Shown here piece by piece: positions 1-6,368 of a stretch of 12,835 nucleotides of DNA. Made by a program: the position numbers and the translations under genes. The stretch is from Deltaproteobacteria bacterium. GTDB lineage: Bacteria > Desulfobacterota > Binatia > Binatales > Binataceae. The notes beneath the pieces are model-generated. The model ran no database searches. It was not told where the DNA came from and saw only the letters and a program-made list of their open reading frames with translations. The stretch spans positions 1 to 12,835 of the forward strand of contig JAJYMR010000130.1 of the NCBI GenBank assembly GCA_021786815.1. Direction: 5' to 3'. Position 1 is the first letter of the stretch, and the number at the start of each line of letters is the position of its first letter.

Positions 1-107
1 GCGAAATCGCCCTGCCCGGTCGCGTCCTTCCCCGGCCAAGGTTGCTCCGGGTGCTGACGTGCAATAAGCTTGCGCGCGGTATCCTCAGCGGTTCGGAGGA
101 GATTCCG
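1..107. other. Leader upstream of gspD; possible tail of an upstream gene
   Basis: No gene can be assigned here. Frame 1 is open to a stop at 55-57 and frame 2 to a stop at 65-67. Frame 3 stays open into gspD. Any of these could be the end of an upstream gene such as gspC or gspN, which often precede gspD, but the stretches are too short to recognise. The one clear signal is the ribosome binding site of gspD at 95-100. Confidence 0.3.
95..100 (+). promoter_or_regulatory. Ribosome binding site deciding the gspD start
   Basis: GGAGGA lies 7 nt before the ATG at 108. This favours 108 over an in-frame upstream start at 42, which would place 22 non-signal-like residues ahead of the signal peptide. 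Confidence 0.8.
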
Positions 108-2603
108 ATGGGGCGCATGCTAAAGCCGACGTTAGCTGCCGTAATAGTTGCTCTAATCGCGATGTGTGTCGCGGGCCGACCCGCGCTCGCTGAACAGCAC
201 GGCGCCGGCTCCGGCCACCTCATCACCATGAATTTCCAGAACGTCGAACTGCCGGTCCTGGCCAAATTCATCAGCGAGATCACCGGCAAGAACTTTATCC
301 TCGACGAAAGCGTGCGCGGCAAGGTCAGTATCATCTCGCCCAGCAAGGTCACGCCCGAGCAGGCTTACCGGATTTTCCAGTCCGTTCTCCAGATAAAGGG
401 CTACGCGACGGTTCCAACGGGAAAGGTGATCAAGATCGTGCCGGCCACGATGGTGCGCCAGTCGGCCGCGCTCACTCAGTCGCAAGCCCCGGCCGTGCTG
501 CATGGCGATCAGTACGTAACCCGGATGATCAAGCTGCGCAACGTCGAAGCGGCCAAGCTCCTGAGCGTCGTCCAGCCGATGGTCTCGCGTAACGGGCTGG
601 TCGTGGCCTACCCCGAAGACAACACCATCATCATAACCGACGACGCATACAACGTGCAGCGCCTGCTCAGAATAATCGGAAGCCTCGACGTCCAAGGCCT
701 GCAGCAGAACTTCGAGGTGTTCCCGCTCAAGTACGCTTTTGCCGACGACCTCGCGCCTGAAGTCGGGGAGATTCTCGGCACTGGCGACCAGAGCGCCGGC
801 GGCGGCCCTCAGCGTCCGCCGATGCCGCGGCCGATGCAGGGCGTGGTCGCCCCGTCGGCAACCGGACCAGGGGGCAGCGTCAAGGTTATTCCCGACGAGC
901 GGACCAATTCGCTCGTCGTCCTTGCCCCTCCGATTCAGATGAAGCGGATTCGCGACATCATAGCCCGGCTTGACGTGGTGTCGCCCGCCGAGACCTCGCG
1001 CATCCATGTCTATCATCTCAAGAACGCGCAGGCGTCCGAGATAGTCCAAGTGCTTAACGGACTGCTCGGCGCCGGCACCGGCGTCTCCGGACTCGCGCCC
1101 CAGACCGGCATCGGCTCGCTCGGACGCAGCGGCGCGATGGGGATGATGGGTGCCTATAACCCAGGTCTCGGCGCCGGGATGGGCGGCGGCATGGGTGGCA
1201 TGAGCGGAATGGGCGGCATGGGTGGTATGGGCGCGATGGGCGGCATGGGCGGCATGGGCGGAATGGGGGGCATGGGCGGCATGGGTGGAATGGGCGGCAT
1301 GGGCGGCATGATGTCCGGGATGGGCGGCATGGGGATGGGCGGGAGCAGCGCCCTGGCAATGACCGGCGCCACCGCAGCCACCACCGGCAAAACGGCGGAG
1401 TTCACGAGTTCGGTCAGCGTGACCGCCGACCCGGCGACGAACTCGCTTGTCATCAGCGCCGCGCCGCAGGACTATGTCACGCTTCGGAAAATCGTCTCGG
1501 AGCTTGATATTCCGCGGGTCCAGGTTTTCGTTCAGGCAATAATCGTCGAAATCAGCGCCGACTTCGAACGTGACATCGGAATCAACTTCACTTCCTCGAG
1601 CGCTCTTTCGGGAAGCACGCTTGGCCTGGGCCAGCTCAACTTCGGTGCGCTCCAGTCGGCGCTTGGAAATCCGCTCGGGTTGACCGGACTCGGGCTCGGA
1701 CTTGCTTCGGGCAGCACGTGCAGCGTTCCGGTCAGCGTGGCAAGTTCAGTCGCTAGTAGCGTGGTCGGCGCCTCCAGCGGTGGAACGATGCAGGTGCCGT
1801 GCGATCTCGCGCTGATGACGGCGCTCGAGAGCGACCAGCACGCAAACGTGCTTTCGGCCCCGACCCTGCTCACCGCCGACAATGTAGAGGCGATGATCGT
1901 CGTGGGAGAAAACCTGCCGTTCGTCGGCTCGGCGGCGGCCAACGCGGGGCTACCCGGGCAGATTTTCAACTCGGTCAATCGCCAGAACGTCGGTATCACC
2001 CTGGATATCGTGCCGCAGGTTTCCGAGGGCGGGTACGTGAAGCTCGATCTTTACGAGGAAGTGTCGAACGTGCTCAACAGCACGGTCAACAACCCGCTCG
2101 GGCCCACCACCACGATTCGCGCAGCCTCGACGACCGTGCTCGTTCAGGATAGCCGCACTGCGGTGGTGGGTGGACTGATGTCGAGCCAGGAGCAGAACGA
2201 GCTTCAGGGCGTGCCGTGGTTCTCGCATATTCCGGTGTTGGGAAACCTGTTCAGCAATACCTCGAAGATTCAGCAGAAAGACAACCTGCTGGTTTTTCTG
2301 ACCCCGCATATCATCAAGACCGAGAACGACCTGCGCTCGCTTTCGCTCGACCAGCGATGGAAATTCATCAGTGGAATCGGCCCGCGCGAGATGCACAAGA
2401 TGCCGATGTCGCAGGTTCGTGCGCTGTACAAGCCGAGCTTCTCGGTTCCGGTATCCCCGCAACAGGACCTGAACGCGCAGTACGGCGCGACGCTCAGCCG
2501 CCATTTGAACGGCACCTCAAGCCCAGGCTCAACGCCGCTCAATACGCGCGTGATCAATCCGGTATCGCCGACGTCTCCGGTCCCGGCGGGAAGTGGACCG
2601 TAG
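108..2603 (+). CDS. gspD: Type II secretion system outer-membrane secretin GspD
   Basis: An 831-residue secretin that forms the outer-membrane channel through which folded periplasmic proteins leave the cell. A signal peptide ends near residue 28 (RPALA, then EQH). An N0 domain spans about 39-112 (MNFQNVELPVLAKFISEITG), N1 about 137-197 and N2 about 203-291 with a Pro/Gly-rich loop at 228-255. N3, about 299-469, is split by a Gly/Met insert at about 341-413. The secretin core spans about 473-738, with VEISAD, ALESDQHANVLSAPTLLT, AVVGGLM, VPWFSHIPVLGNLF and NLLVFLTPHII. A tail of about 90 residues rich in Pro and Ser follows. The N0-N3 order fits GspD rather than PilQ. Core residues Cys538 and Cys565 could form a disulfide. 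No other gsp gene is visible: the next gene is an acyltransferase, not gspE. Family assignment is secure; the secreted substrates are unknown. Confidence 0.95.
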   Translation: MGRMLKPTLAAVIVALIAMCVAGRPALAEQHGAGSGHLITMNFQNVELPVLAKFISEITGKNFILDESVRGKVSIISPSKVTPEQAYRIFQSVLQIKGYATVPTGKVIKIVPATMVRQSAALTQSQAPAVLHGDQYVTRMIKLRNVEAAKLLSVVQPMVSRNGLVVAYPEDNTIIITDDAYNVQRLLRIIGSLDVQGLQQNFEVFPLKYAFADDLAPEVGEILGTGDQSAGGGPQRPPMPRPMQGVVAPSATGPGGSVKVIPDERTNSLVVLAPPIQMKRIRDIIARLDVVSPAETSRIHVYHLKNAQASEIVQVLNGLLGAGTGVSGLAPQTGIGSLGRSGAMGMMGAYNPGLGAGMGGGMGGMSGMGGMGGMGAMGGMGGMGGMGGMGGMGGMGGMGGMMSGMGGMGMGGSSALAMTGATAATTGKTAEFTSSVSVTADPATNSLVISAAPQDYVTLRKIVSELDIPRVQVFVQAIIVEISADFERDIGINFTSSSALSGSTLGLGQLNFGALQSALGNPLGLTGLGLGLASGSTCSVPVSVASSVASSVVGASSGGTMQVPCDLALMTALESDQHANVLSAPTLLTADNVEAMIVVGENLPFVGSAAANAGLPGQIFNSVNRQNVGITLDIVPQVSEGGYVKLDLYEEVSNVLNSTVNNPLGPTTTIRAASTTVLVQDSRTAVVGGLMSSQEQNELQGVPWFSHIPVLGNLFSNTSKIQQKDNLLVFLTPHIIKTENDLRSLSLDQRWKFISGIGPREMHKMPMSQVRALYKPSFSVPVSPQQDLNAQYGATLSRHLNGTSSPGSTPLNTRVINPVSPTSPVPAGSGP
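1170..1346 (+). repeat. Degenerate 9-bp tandem repeat coding for Met-Gly-Gly in gspD
   Basis: Inside the N3 region of gspD, 9-bp units of the type ATGGGCGGC encode Met-Gly-Gly. Eight consecutive MGG units cover residues 377-400 (nt 1236-1307). Degenerate units such as GMSGMGG and GMGMGG flank them, covering about residues 355-413. The units differ at wobble positions (ggc, ggt, gga, ggg), so the run is somewhat aged rather than freshly expanded. Confidence 0.9.
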
Positions 2604-2642
2604 GCAACTCAGGCTCGTGCCTCTGAAGGCCTGCTCTAGCGG

Positions 2643-3563
2643 ATGCCTCGGCAGATAGGCGCGTTAAAGGCCAGGGTCGAATACGTTGGTATTGCGGCCC
2701 TGGCTCGCGGTCTGGCCGCGATACCGCTCGAAAGGGCGGTCAGGTTCGGAGCGGCCCTCGGCGACTTCGTGGCGCGCATCGATCGGTTCAACCGGCCGAT
2801 CGCGATGCGCAACCTCGCGATCGCGTTCCCGGAAAAAAGCGATGCGGAGCGGCGCGCAATTGTGCGGGGCATGTATCGCAACTTGGGCCGGATGCTTGCC
2901 GAGTTTACCCATTTCTCCGACCTCGACCGCGGCAATATCGAGCGATACGTCACTTACGATACGCGGGAGAATCTGAACCGGGCGCTGGAACTTGCCGAGG
3001 GGCGCGGCGCGCTGATCGTGACCGCCCATTACGGCAATTTCGAACTGCTGGCGCTGGCCCATTCCGCATACGGCTACCGCCTCGCGATCGTGCAGCGCCC
3101 GCTGCGCAATCCGCTGATCGCCAAACTGGTCAACGACGCGCGTACCCGGATGGGCAACCAGATCATCACGCGCAAGAAAGGGGGCCGTGCGATTTTCAGC
3201 GCGCTGCGCGAGAATCGCCACGTCGCAATTGCGCTCGATCTCGACGTGAGGCACGGAGTCTTCGTGGACTTCTTCGGCATGAAAGCCTCCACCAGCGACG
3301 GCGTTGCGCGGCTTGCGGCGGCGGCCTCCGTCCCGGTGGTGCCCGCCTTCATGGTGCGCGAGGGCGATTCGCCGCGTCACAGGATCGTCGTTCTTCCAGT
3401 GGTGGAGATGGCATCAGGCGGGGATCGCGAGGCGTGCGTGGTCGAGAATACGCAGCGGATCACGAAAGTGATTGAAGAGATGATCCGCAGGCATCCCGAT
3501 CACTGGAACTGGATCCATCGCCGATGGAAGACGCGTCCACCGGGCGAGAAGCGCTTCTACTGA
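2643..3563 (+). CDS. LpxL/HtrB-family lipid A (or phospholipid) acyltransferase
   Basis: A 306-residue protein, close to the usual length of the lysophospholipid/lipid A late acyltransferase family (LpxL/HtrB/MsbB). These inner-membrane enzymes move an acyl chain onto a lipid A precursor or related lipid. The catalytic H-x4-E motif is present as HYGNFE (His129, Glu134). Other family marks are QRPLRNP (151-157), the DFFG block (209-212) and the basic C-terminal HRRWKTRP (292-299). Where many family members have Asp-Gln before the DFFG block, this one reads DLD (199-201). The N-terminus is only weakly hydrophobic. The ATG lies 39 bp after the gspD stop on the same strand without a clear ribosome binding site, which suggests co-transcription. 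The lipid acceptor cannot be told; in hopanoid-making lineages such paralogues sometimes act on lipids other than lipid A. Confidence 0.85.
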   Translation: MPRQIGALKARVEYVGIAALARGLAAIPLERAVRFGAALGDFVARIDRFNRPIAMRNLAIAFPEKSDAERRAIVRGMYRNLGRMLAEFTHFSDLDRGNIERYVTYDTRENLNRALELAEGRGALIVTAHYGNFELLALAHSAYGYRLAIVQRPLRNPLIAKLVNDARTRMGNQIITRKKGGRAIFSALRENRHVAIALDLDVRHGVFVDFFGMKASTSDGVARLAAAASVPVVPAFMVREGDSPRHRIVVLPVVEMASGGDREACVVENTQRITKVIEEMIRRHPDHWNWIHRRWKTRPPGEKRFY

Positions 3564-3614
3564 CCGGGTCGAAATCTTCCGCGCGGTTTTCACAACAAAC
3601 AGGCTTCGCCTATC

Positions 3615-3785
3615 ATGAGTTTAATGAAGAGCGAGCCCGAAAAGCCCGACGCGCCGGCTGCCGAGCAGGCGAAAACCGGCGAGCCGCCCGCGCTCTATCT
3701 GCCTTCCTGCGGCGTGTTGTGCGACGTGTTCTGGTGGACGCGGCGCAAGCCGGCCAGCGCGCCTGCAGCTAAAGATTCGCGATAA
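3615..3785 (+). CDS. Candidate small protein, 56 residues, unknown function
   Basis: I do not recognise this ORF. It starts at ATG 3615 (a second ATG is at 3624) and stops at TAA 3783-3785. The first half is charged and rich in Pro, Glu and Ala, likely disordered. The second half is a compact motif, LYLPSCGVLCDVFWWTRRKP, with a CxxxC pair and two adjacent Trp, then a short Ala/Lys tail. Most codons end in G or C, as in the neighbouring genes, which supports coding. It follows the acyltransferase stop by 51 bp. Its last 17 bp overlap the 3' end of the convergent dehydrogenase gene. No good ribosome binding site is visible, so it may be read with the upstream genes or may not be a gene. Confidence 0.45.
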   Translation: MSLMKSEPEKPDAPAAEQAKTGEPPALYLPSCGVLCDVFWWTRRKPASAPAAKDSR

Positions 3786-4824
3786 CCGCGCGCGCTAACT
3801 CGTCCGTTCCCGCATTGCCGCCCTGATCGGGCGTCAGCTTTTTTCCCTGCGCATAGACTTTGCGGACCGCGCCTTCGAGCCGCGCGCTCTCGTCCGCGAA
3901 TCGCAGGTATTCCAGCATCATCGCCGCCGACAGGAGCGTCGCGGTCGGGTTGATCACGCCGAGACCCTGGATATCGGGAGCGGTTCCGTGCACCGATTCG
4001 AAGTAGGCATAGTCCTCGCCGTAGCATCCGCTTGGCGCCACGCCGAGTCCGCCGATCGTTCCCGCGGCGGCGTCCGACAGGATATCGCCGTAGAGGTTCG
4101 GCGCGACCACCACGTCGAGTTCGTGCGGCGATTGCACGACGCGGCGCGCAAAGTCGTCAACGATGAACTGCTCGTATTCGAGTTCCGGGTAACCACGGAC
4201 GGTCTCCTCGACGATTTCGCGAAAGAAGCCGTCCGACTCGCGCAGCATGTTGTACTTCGCGGTGCAGGTGACCTTGCCGCGTCCGCCCGCGCGTTTGCGC
4301 CTGAGCGCGAGTTCGCAGGCAAAGGCCGCGACGCGCCGCGTGTTGCGCTCGGTGATCACCTTGATTGCGTAACGGCCTTCGGCGGAGGTATCGAGCGGCG
4401 CTCGCAGGATACGGCTTTGGGGTTTGAGCGGCCGAAGCTCCGAGAGCGGGCCTTCGAGGCCGAGATAAAGGTCTTCCAGGTTCTCGCGCACGATAACGTA
4501 GTCGATACCATCGGGCGAACGAAGCGGGCTTTGCGCGCCGCTCATGTAGCGCGCGGGACGGACGTTTGCGTACGTCTGCCTGCCCCATCGAAGATGCATT
4601 ATCGCGTTGGTCTTGCCCGAGGTGGCGCCGAACAGCGTCGAGTCGGAGGCATCGATCGCCGCGCGCGCCCTCAGCTCGGTCTCGCCGCGCTTCCAATGCT
4701 CGCCCGGCGGAAATTCCTCGTACTCGATATCGAGCTTCATCGCGCCGAGAACTTCCATCGCCGCCGCCATTGCCTCCGGCGCAGCGTCGTCGCCCGGGAT
4801 GATCACAACTCTCTTCGCCGCCAT
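3769..4824 (-). CDS. NAD-type isocitrate/isopropylmalate-family beta-decarboxylating dehydrogenase
   Basis: A 351-residue cytoplasmic oxidoreductase that oxidises and decarboxylates a 2-hydroxy-3-carboxy acid. The nucleotide fold opens with VVIIPGDDAAPE, in place of the commoner IPGDGIGPE. Substrate and catalytic positions can be mapped: Arg79 (HLRW), Arg89 (NVRPAR), Arg113 and Tyr120 (VRENLEDLY), Lys190 (AKYNML), an Asp at 223/224, and Asp247 and Asp251 (NLYGDILSD). The HGTAPD motif (279-284) ends in Asp, where NADP-type isocitrate dehydrogenases carry Lys, so NAD is the likely cofactor. The loop that decides the substrate (KTNAIMHLR, 71-79) lacks the Ser and Asn of isocitrate dehydrogenase and the Glu of isopropylmalate dehydrogenase. 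Isocitrate, isopropylmalate, tartrate, malate or homologues therefore all remain possible. It lies 33 bp after the GH105 gene, probably in one operon, with a weak ribosome binding site. Confidence 0.9.
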   Translation of the reverse strand: MAAKRVVIIPGDDAAPEAMAAAMEVLGAMKLDIEYEEFPPGEHWKRGETELRARAAIDASDSTLFGATSGKTNAIMHLRWGRQTYANVRPARYMSGAQSPLRSPDGIDYVIVRENLEDLYLGLEGPLSELRPLKPQSRILRAPLDTSAEGRYAIKVITERNTRRVAAFACELALRRKRAGGRGKVTCTAKYNMLRESDGFFREIVEETVRGYPELEYEQFIVDDFARRVVQSPHELDVVVAPNLYGDILSDAAAGTIGGLGVAPSGCYGEDYAYFESVHGTAPDIQGLGVINPTATLLSAAMMLEYLRFADESARLEGAVRKVYAQGKKLTPDQGGNAGTDELARAVIANL

Positions 4825-4857
4825 CGCGCACCCGTTCGTTTTGCAAGCCGAGCCGGC

Positions 4858-5910
4858 CTATTGCGGCTGCTCGAGCGCCTCGGCAAGAGCCATCATGCAG
4901 ACGCCTGAACCGAACGGCGCCGTTCCGACCTCGATCGACTGGTAATGGGCGAAATCGCCGGGCGGCGTCTGTTGCGAGACGCCGGTGAACCGGCCACTTG
5001 AATCTATCTTCGAGCAGATTGCGGAAATCGCGCGTTCATAAGTCCTTCGGGCGCGAAAGCCGTTGAGGCGGTCGAGGTCGAGCTGGAGCGCGCGGCCAAG
5101 CCCGAGCGCAAATCCGGCGCTTGCCGAGGACTCCAGATAGGAGATCGGCTGTTCGAGCACCGTGTGCCAAAGCCCGCTCGCCTGATCCTGCAGCGCGGAT
5201 ATGGCGTTCATCTGGCGCGCAAGCTCGATTGCAACGTCCTCCATCCTGCCCGCAAACTGCGACGCGATTCCGGCCGCCTTTATTTCTCCAAGCACCTGCG
5301 AGGCGGCGATCGAGAACCAACTGTTGCCGCGCGCCCAAAGGCACGGCGAATGGGTTTGCTTTTCCGCGTTGGCCACGTGCCAGAAAAGATCCGTCACCGG
5401 GTCGAGCAGATGCTTTGCGTGGAGCAGGACCTGGTCGAGCGCGCGGCCCGCCATCGCGTCGTCCCTCGTCAGCCTGCCGAGCAGCGCCATCGCGGGCGCA
5501 ACGAAGTAAACCACGTCGATCCACACGAGGGGCTCGGGCGGATGGGGTATCGGAACGCCGTCGGACGTGTGAGGCGTTTTGTTCTCGACCGCCTCCACGA
5601 CCGCGCGCGCGTAATCGAGGTACTCGCGCCGGCCGGTCGCCAGATTCAGCCCGAGCGCGGGCAGCGCCTCGGCCGACCACATCCAGAACCATCGCTCGAG
5701 GTCGGGTCCGCTTGCGAGTTTCGGCGCGAACCATTCGATCGCGCTCTTCAGTGGAGCGTCGGTCTTGAGCGCGCGAGCGGCGTACAGAAGTCCGTCGCAC
5801 ATTATCGCGTCGCCCCAGTGGGGCTGTTTCGATAACAACTCCCCGGCGCTATGCGACGCGAGCCTTTCAAGGCAGGCTCGGACCGTGTTCTTGTCTATTC
5901 CAGAGGCCAT
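4858..5910 (-). CDS. GH105/GH88-type unsaturated glycuronyl hydrolase
   Basis: A 350-residue (alpha/alpha)6-barrel hydrolase resembling YteR/RhiN. These enzymes remove the 4,5-unsaturated uronic acid left on oligosaccharides by polysaccharide lyases. The putative catalytic Asp is Asp132 in LVWIDVVYF, matching the essential Asp of YteR. His178 (FWHVAN) and WARGNSW (192-198) fit the substrate-binding sites. SGLWHTVLEQP and SYLESSASAGFALGLGRAL (about 245-276) and FGSGVCMMAL (333-342) complete the family pattern. There is no signal peptide, so it acts in the cytoplasm on imported oligosaccharides. The start is set by a strong ribosome binding site, AAGGAGG, 6 nt upstream. It is the first gene of a likely operon with the dehydrogenase. 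No lyase or sugar transporter is in the window, so the natural substrate is open. Some Asp/Trp positions differ from characterised members. Confidence 0.85.
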   Translation of the reverse strand: MASGIDKNTVRACLERLASHSAGELLSKQPHWGDAIMCDGLLYAARALKTDAPLKSAIEWFAPKLASGPDLERWFWMWSAEALPALGLNLATGRREYLDYARAVVEAVENKTPHTSDGVPIPHPPEPLVWIDVVYFVAPAMALLGRLTRDDAMAGRALDQVLLHAKHLLDPVTDLFWHVANAEKQTHSPCLWARGNSWFSIAASQVLGEIKAAGIASQFAGRMEDVAIELARQMNAISALQDQASGLWHTVLEQPISYLESSASAGFALGLGRALQLDLDRLNGFRARRTYERAISAICSKIDSSGRFTGVSQQTPPGDFAHYQSIEVGTAPFGSGVCMMALAEALEQPQ

Positions 5911-5916
5911 GGCTCG

Positions 5917-5923
5917 CCTCCTT
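5917..5923 (-). promoter_or_regulatory. Strong ribosome binding site of the GH105 gene
   Basis: On the minus strand AAGGAGG lies 6 nt before the ATG at 5910, fixing that start. Confidence 0.85.
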
Positions 5924-5928
5924 GAAAA

Positions 5929-5946
5929 GGAGAGAATGTTCTCCCC
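5929..5946. promoter_or_regulatory. Imperfect palindrome, candidate operator in the divergent region
   Basis: GGAGAGAA-TG-TTCTCCCC forms two 8-base arms with one mismatch, and the inner GAGAA-TG-TTCTC is perfect. It sits between the start of the GH105 operon and the DUF971 promoter, where a dimeric repressor could control either side. The cognate protein is unknown. Confidence 0.35.
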
Positions 5947-5950
5947 GATG

Positions 5951-5991
5951 CGGTGCTACGGTGCTATGATTCAGTCCCAAGAGTAGCACCG
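5951..5991 (+). promoter_or_regulatory. Three copies of CGGTGCTA around the DUF971 promoter
   Basis: CGGTGCTA occurs at 5951-5958, again directly adjoining at 5959-5966, and as its exact complement TAGCACCG at 5984-5991, ending one base before the ATG at 5992. The first and third copies match over 9 bases (CGGTGCTAC). The second copy overlaps an extended -10 (TGCTATGAT, 5962-5970), and no good -35 is visible. The arrangement suits a repressor or activator site, or an RNA hairpin if transcription begins further upstream. Confidence 0.5.
5962..5970 (+). promoter_or_regulatory. Extended -10 promoter element for the DUF971 gene
   Basis: TGC-TATGAT fits an extended -10 (TGN followed by 5 of 6 bases of TATAAT). 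A start site near 5976-5978 would leave a leader of only about 15 nt before ATG 5992. The -35 region is poor, as extended -10 promoters tolerate. Confidence 0.4.
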
Positions 5992-6327
5992 ATGCCGTTG
6001 AGCAAGTCAAAGACGCCCACGATAAGATCCCTGCACGAAGTCGGACGATACGCCGTCGGTGTCCAATGGTCCGACGGCCACGACAGCATCTATCCTGTGG
6101 ACAACCTGCGCCGGTTCTGTCCGTGCGAACTCTGTCAAAGCAACGTTCAGGGCGAAATACCGCAGGCAAGCAAGCGGCTTCGGCAGTTCTCGCGGCTTGG
6201 GGGGCAAGGCGTCTTTCTCGGATGGGGAGACGGCCACGAAACCCTCTACACCACCCACCAACTCCGAGACCTCTGCCGCTGCGCGTACTGCGTGGCCGAA
6301 CCGGAGCGTCCGATAACCGGAGGTTGA
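5992..6327 (+). CDS. DUF971-like protein with two tandem CxCxxC half-domains
   Basis: A 111-residue cytoplasmic protein made of two gapless 27-residue copies, residues 22-48 and 74-100. They share the pattern V-x3-W-x-D-G-H-x3-Y-x4-L-R-x2-C-x-C-x2-C, 11 of 27 positions identical. The motifs are WSDGHDSIY...LRRFCPCELC and WGDGHETLY...LRDLCRCAYC. This resembles DUF971 (the gamma-butyrobetaine-hydroxylase N-terminal-like fold), found as a stand-alone protein near iron-sulfur and electron-transfer genes and at the N-terminus of carnitine-synthesis enzymes. The family usually shows one CxCxxC; here both copies keep one, so six Cys and two His could bind metal. I chose ATG 5992; an in-frame GTG at 5953 would lie upstream of the proposed promoter start. 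The stop lies within the hairpin that precedes the next gene. Biochemical role unknown. Confidence 0.75.
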   Translation: MPLSKSKTPTIRSLHEVGRYAVGVQWSDGHDSIYPVDNLRRFCPCELCQSNVQGEIPQASKRLRQFSRLGGQGVFLGWGDGHETLYTTHQLRDLCRCAYCVAEPERPITGG

Positions 6328-6361
6328 GCAAAGCCTCCGGGGAGACGGGCTCCCAGGGAGG
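6317..6361 (+). promoter_or_regulatory. Tandem hairpins before the exported-protein gene; possible RBS masking
   Basis: CCGGAGG (6317-6323) pairs perfectly with CCTCCGG (6334-6340), spanning the DUF971 stop. GGGAG (6340-6344) pairs with CTCCC (6350-6354). The CCTCC at 6334-6338 could instead pair with the ribosome binding site GGAGG at 6357-6361, giving two exclusive folds. No T-run follows, so this is not a typical intrinsic terminator. Confidence 0.4.
6355..6361 (+). promoter_or_regulatory. Ribosome binding site of the exported glycine-rich protein
   Basis: AGGGAGG lies 7 nt before ATG 6369. It rules out the longer in-frame reading that begins inside the DUF971 gene. Confidence 0.8.
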
Positions 6362-6368
6362 TTTCGCC

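Noticed and set aside
42..107. Upstream in-frame start for gspD
   Set aside because: The added 22 residues are not signal-like, and a good ribosome binding site precedes ATG 108.
153..1049. 298-codon open frame on the - strand within gspD
   Set aside because: Antisense shadow of secretin domains. Low-complexity Arg/His/Asp-rich translation, no signals.
1170..1346. Possible CRISPR-like array
   Set aside because: Units are 9 bp, in frame, without spacers, and code for Met-Gly-Gly inside a gene.
1154..1453. Pro/Met/Ile repeat protein on the - strand
   Set aside because: It is simply the complement of the Met-Gly-Gly repeat.
3524..3772. 82-codon open frame spanning the end of the acyltransferase gene
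   Set aside because: It runs out of frame inside the acyltransferase and has an Arg/Ala-rich product. The 56-residue ORF in another frame fits codon use better.
6066..6368. N-terminal extension of the exported glycine-rich protein into the DUF971 gene
   Set aside because: It overlaps another gene in a different frame, and the ribosome binding site plus signal peptide mark ATG 6369 as the start.
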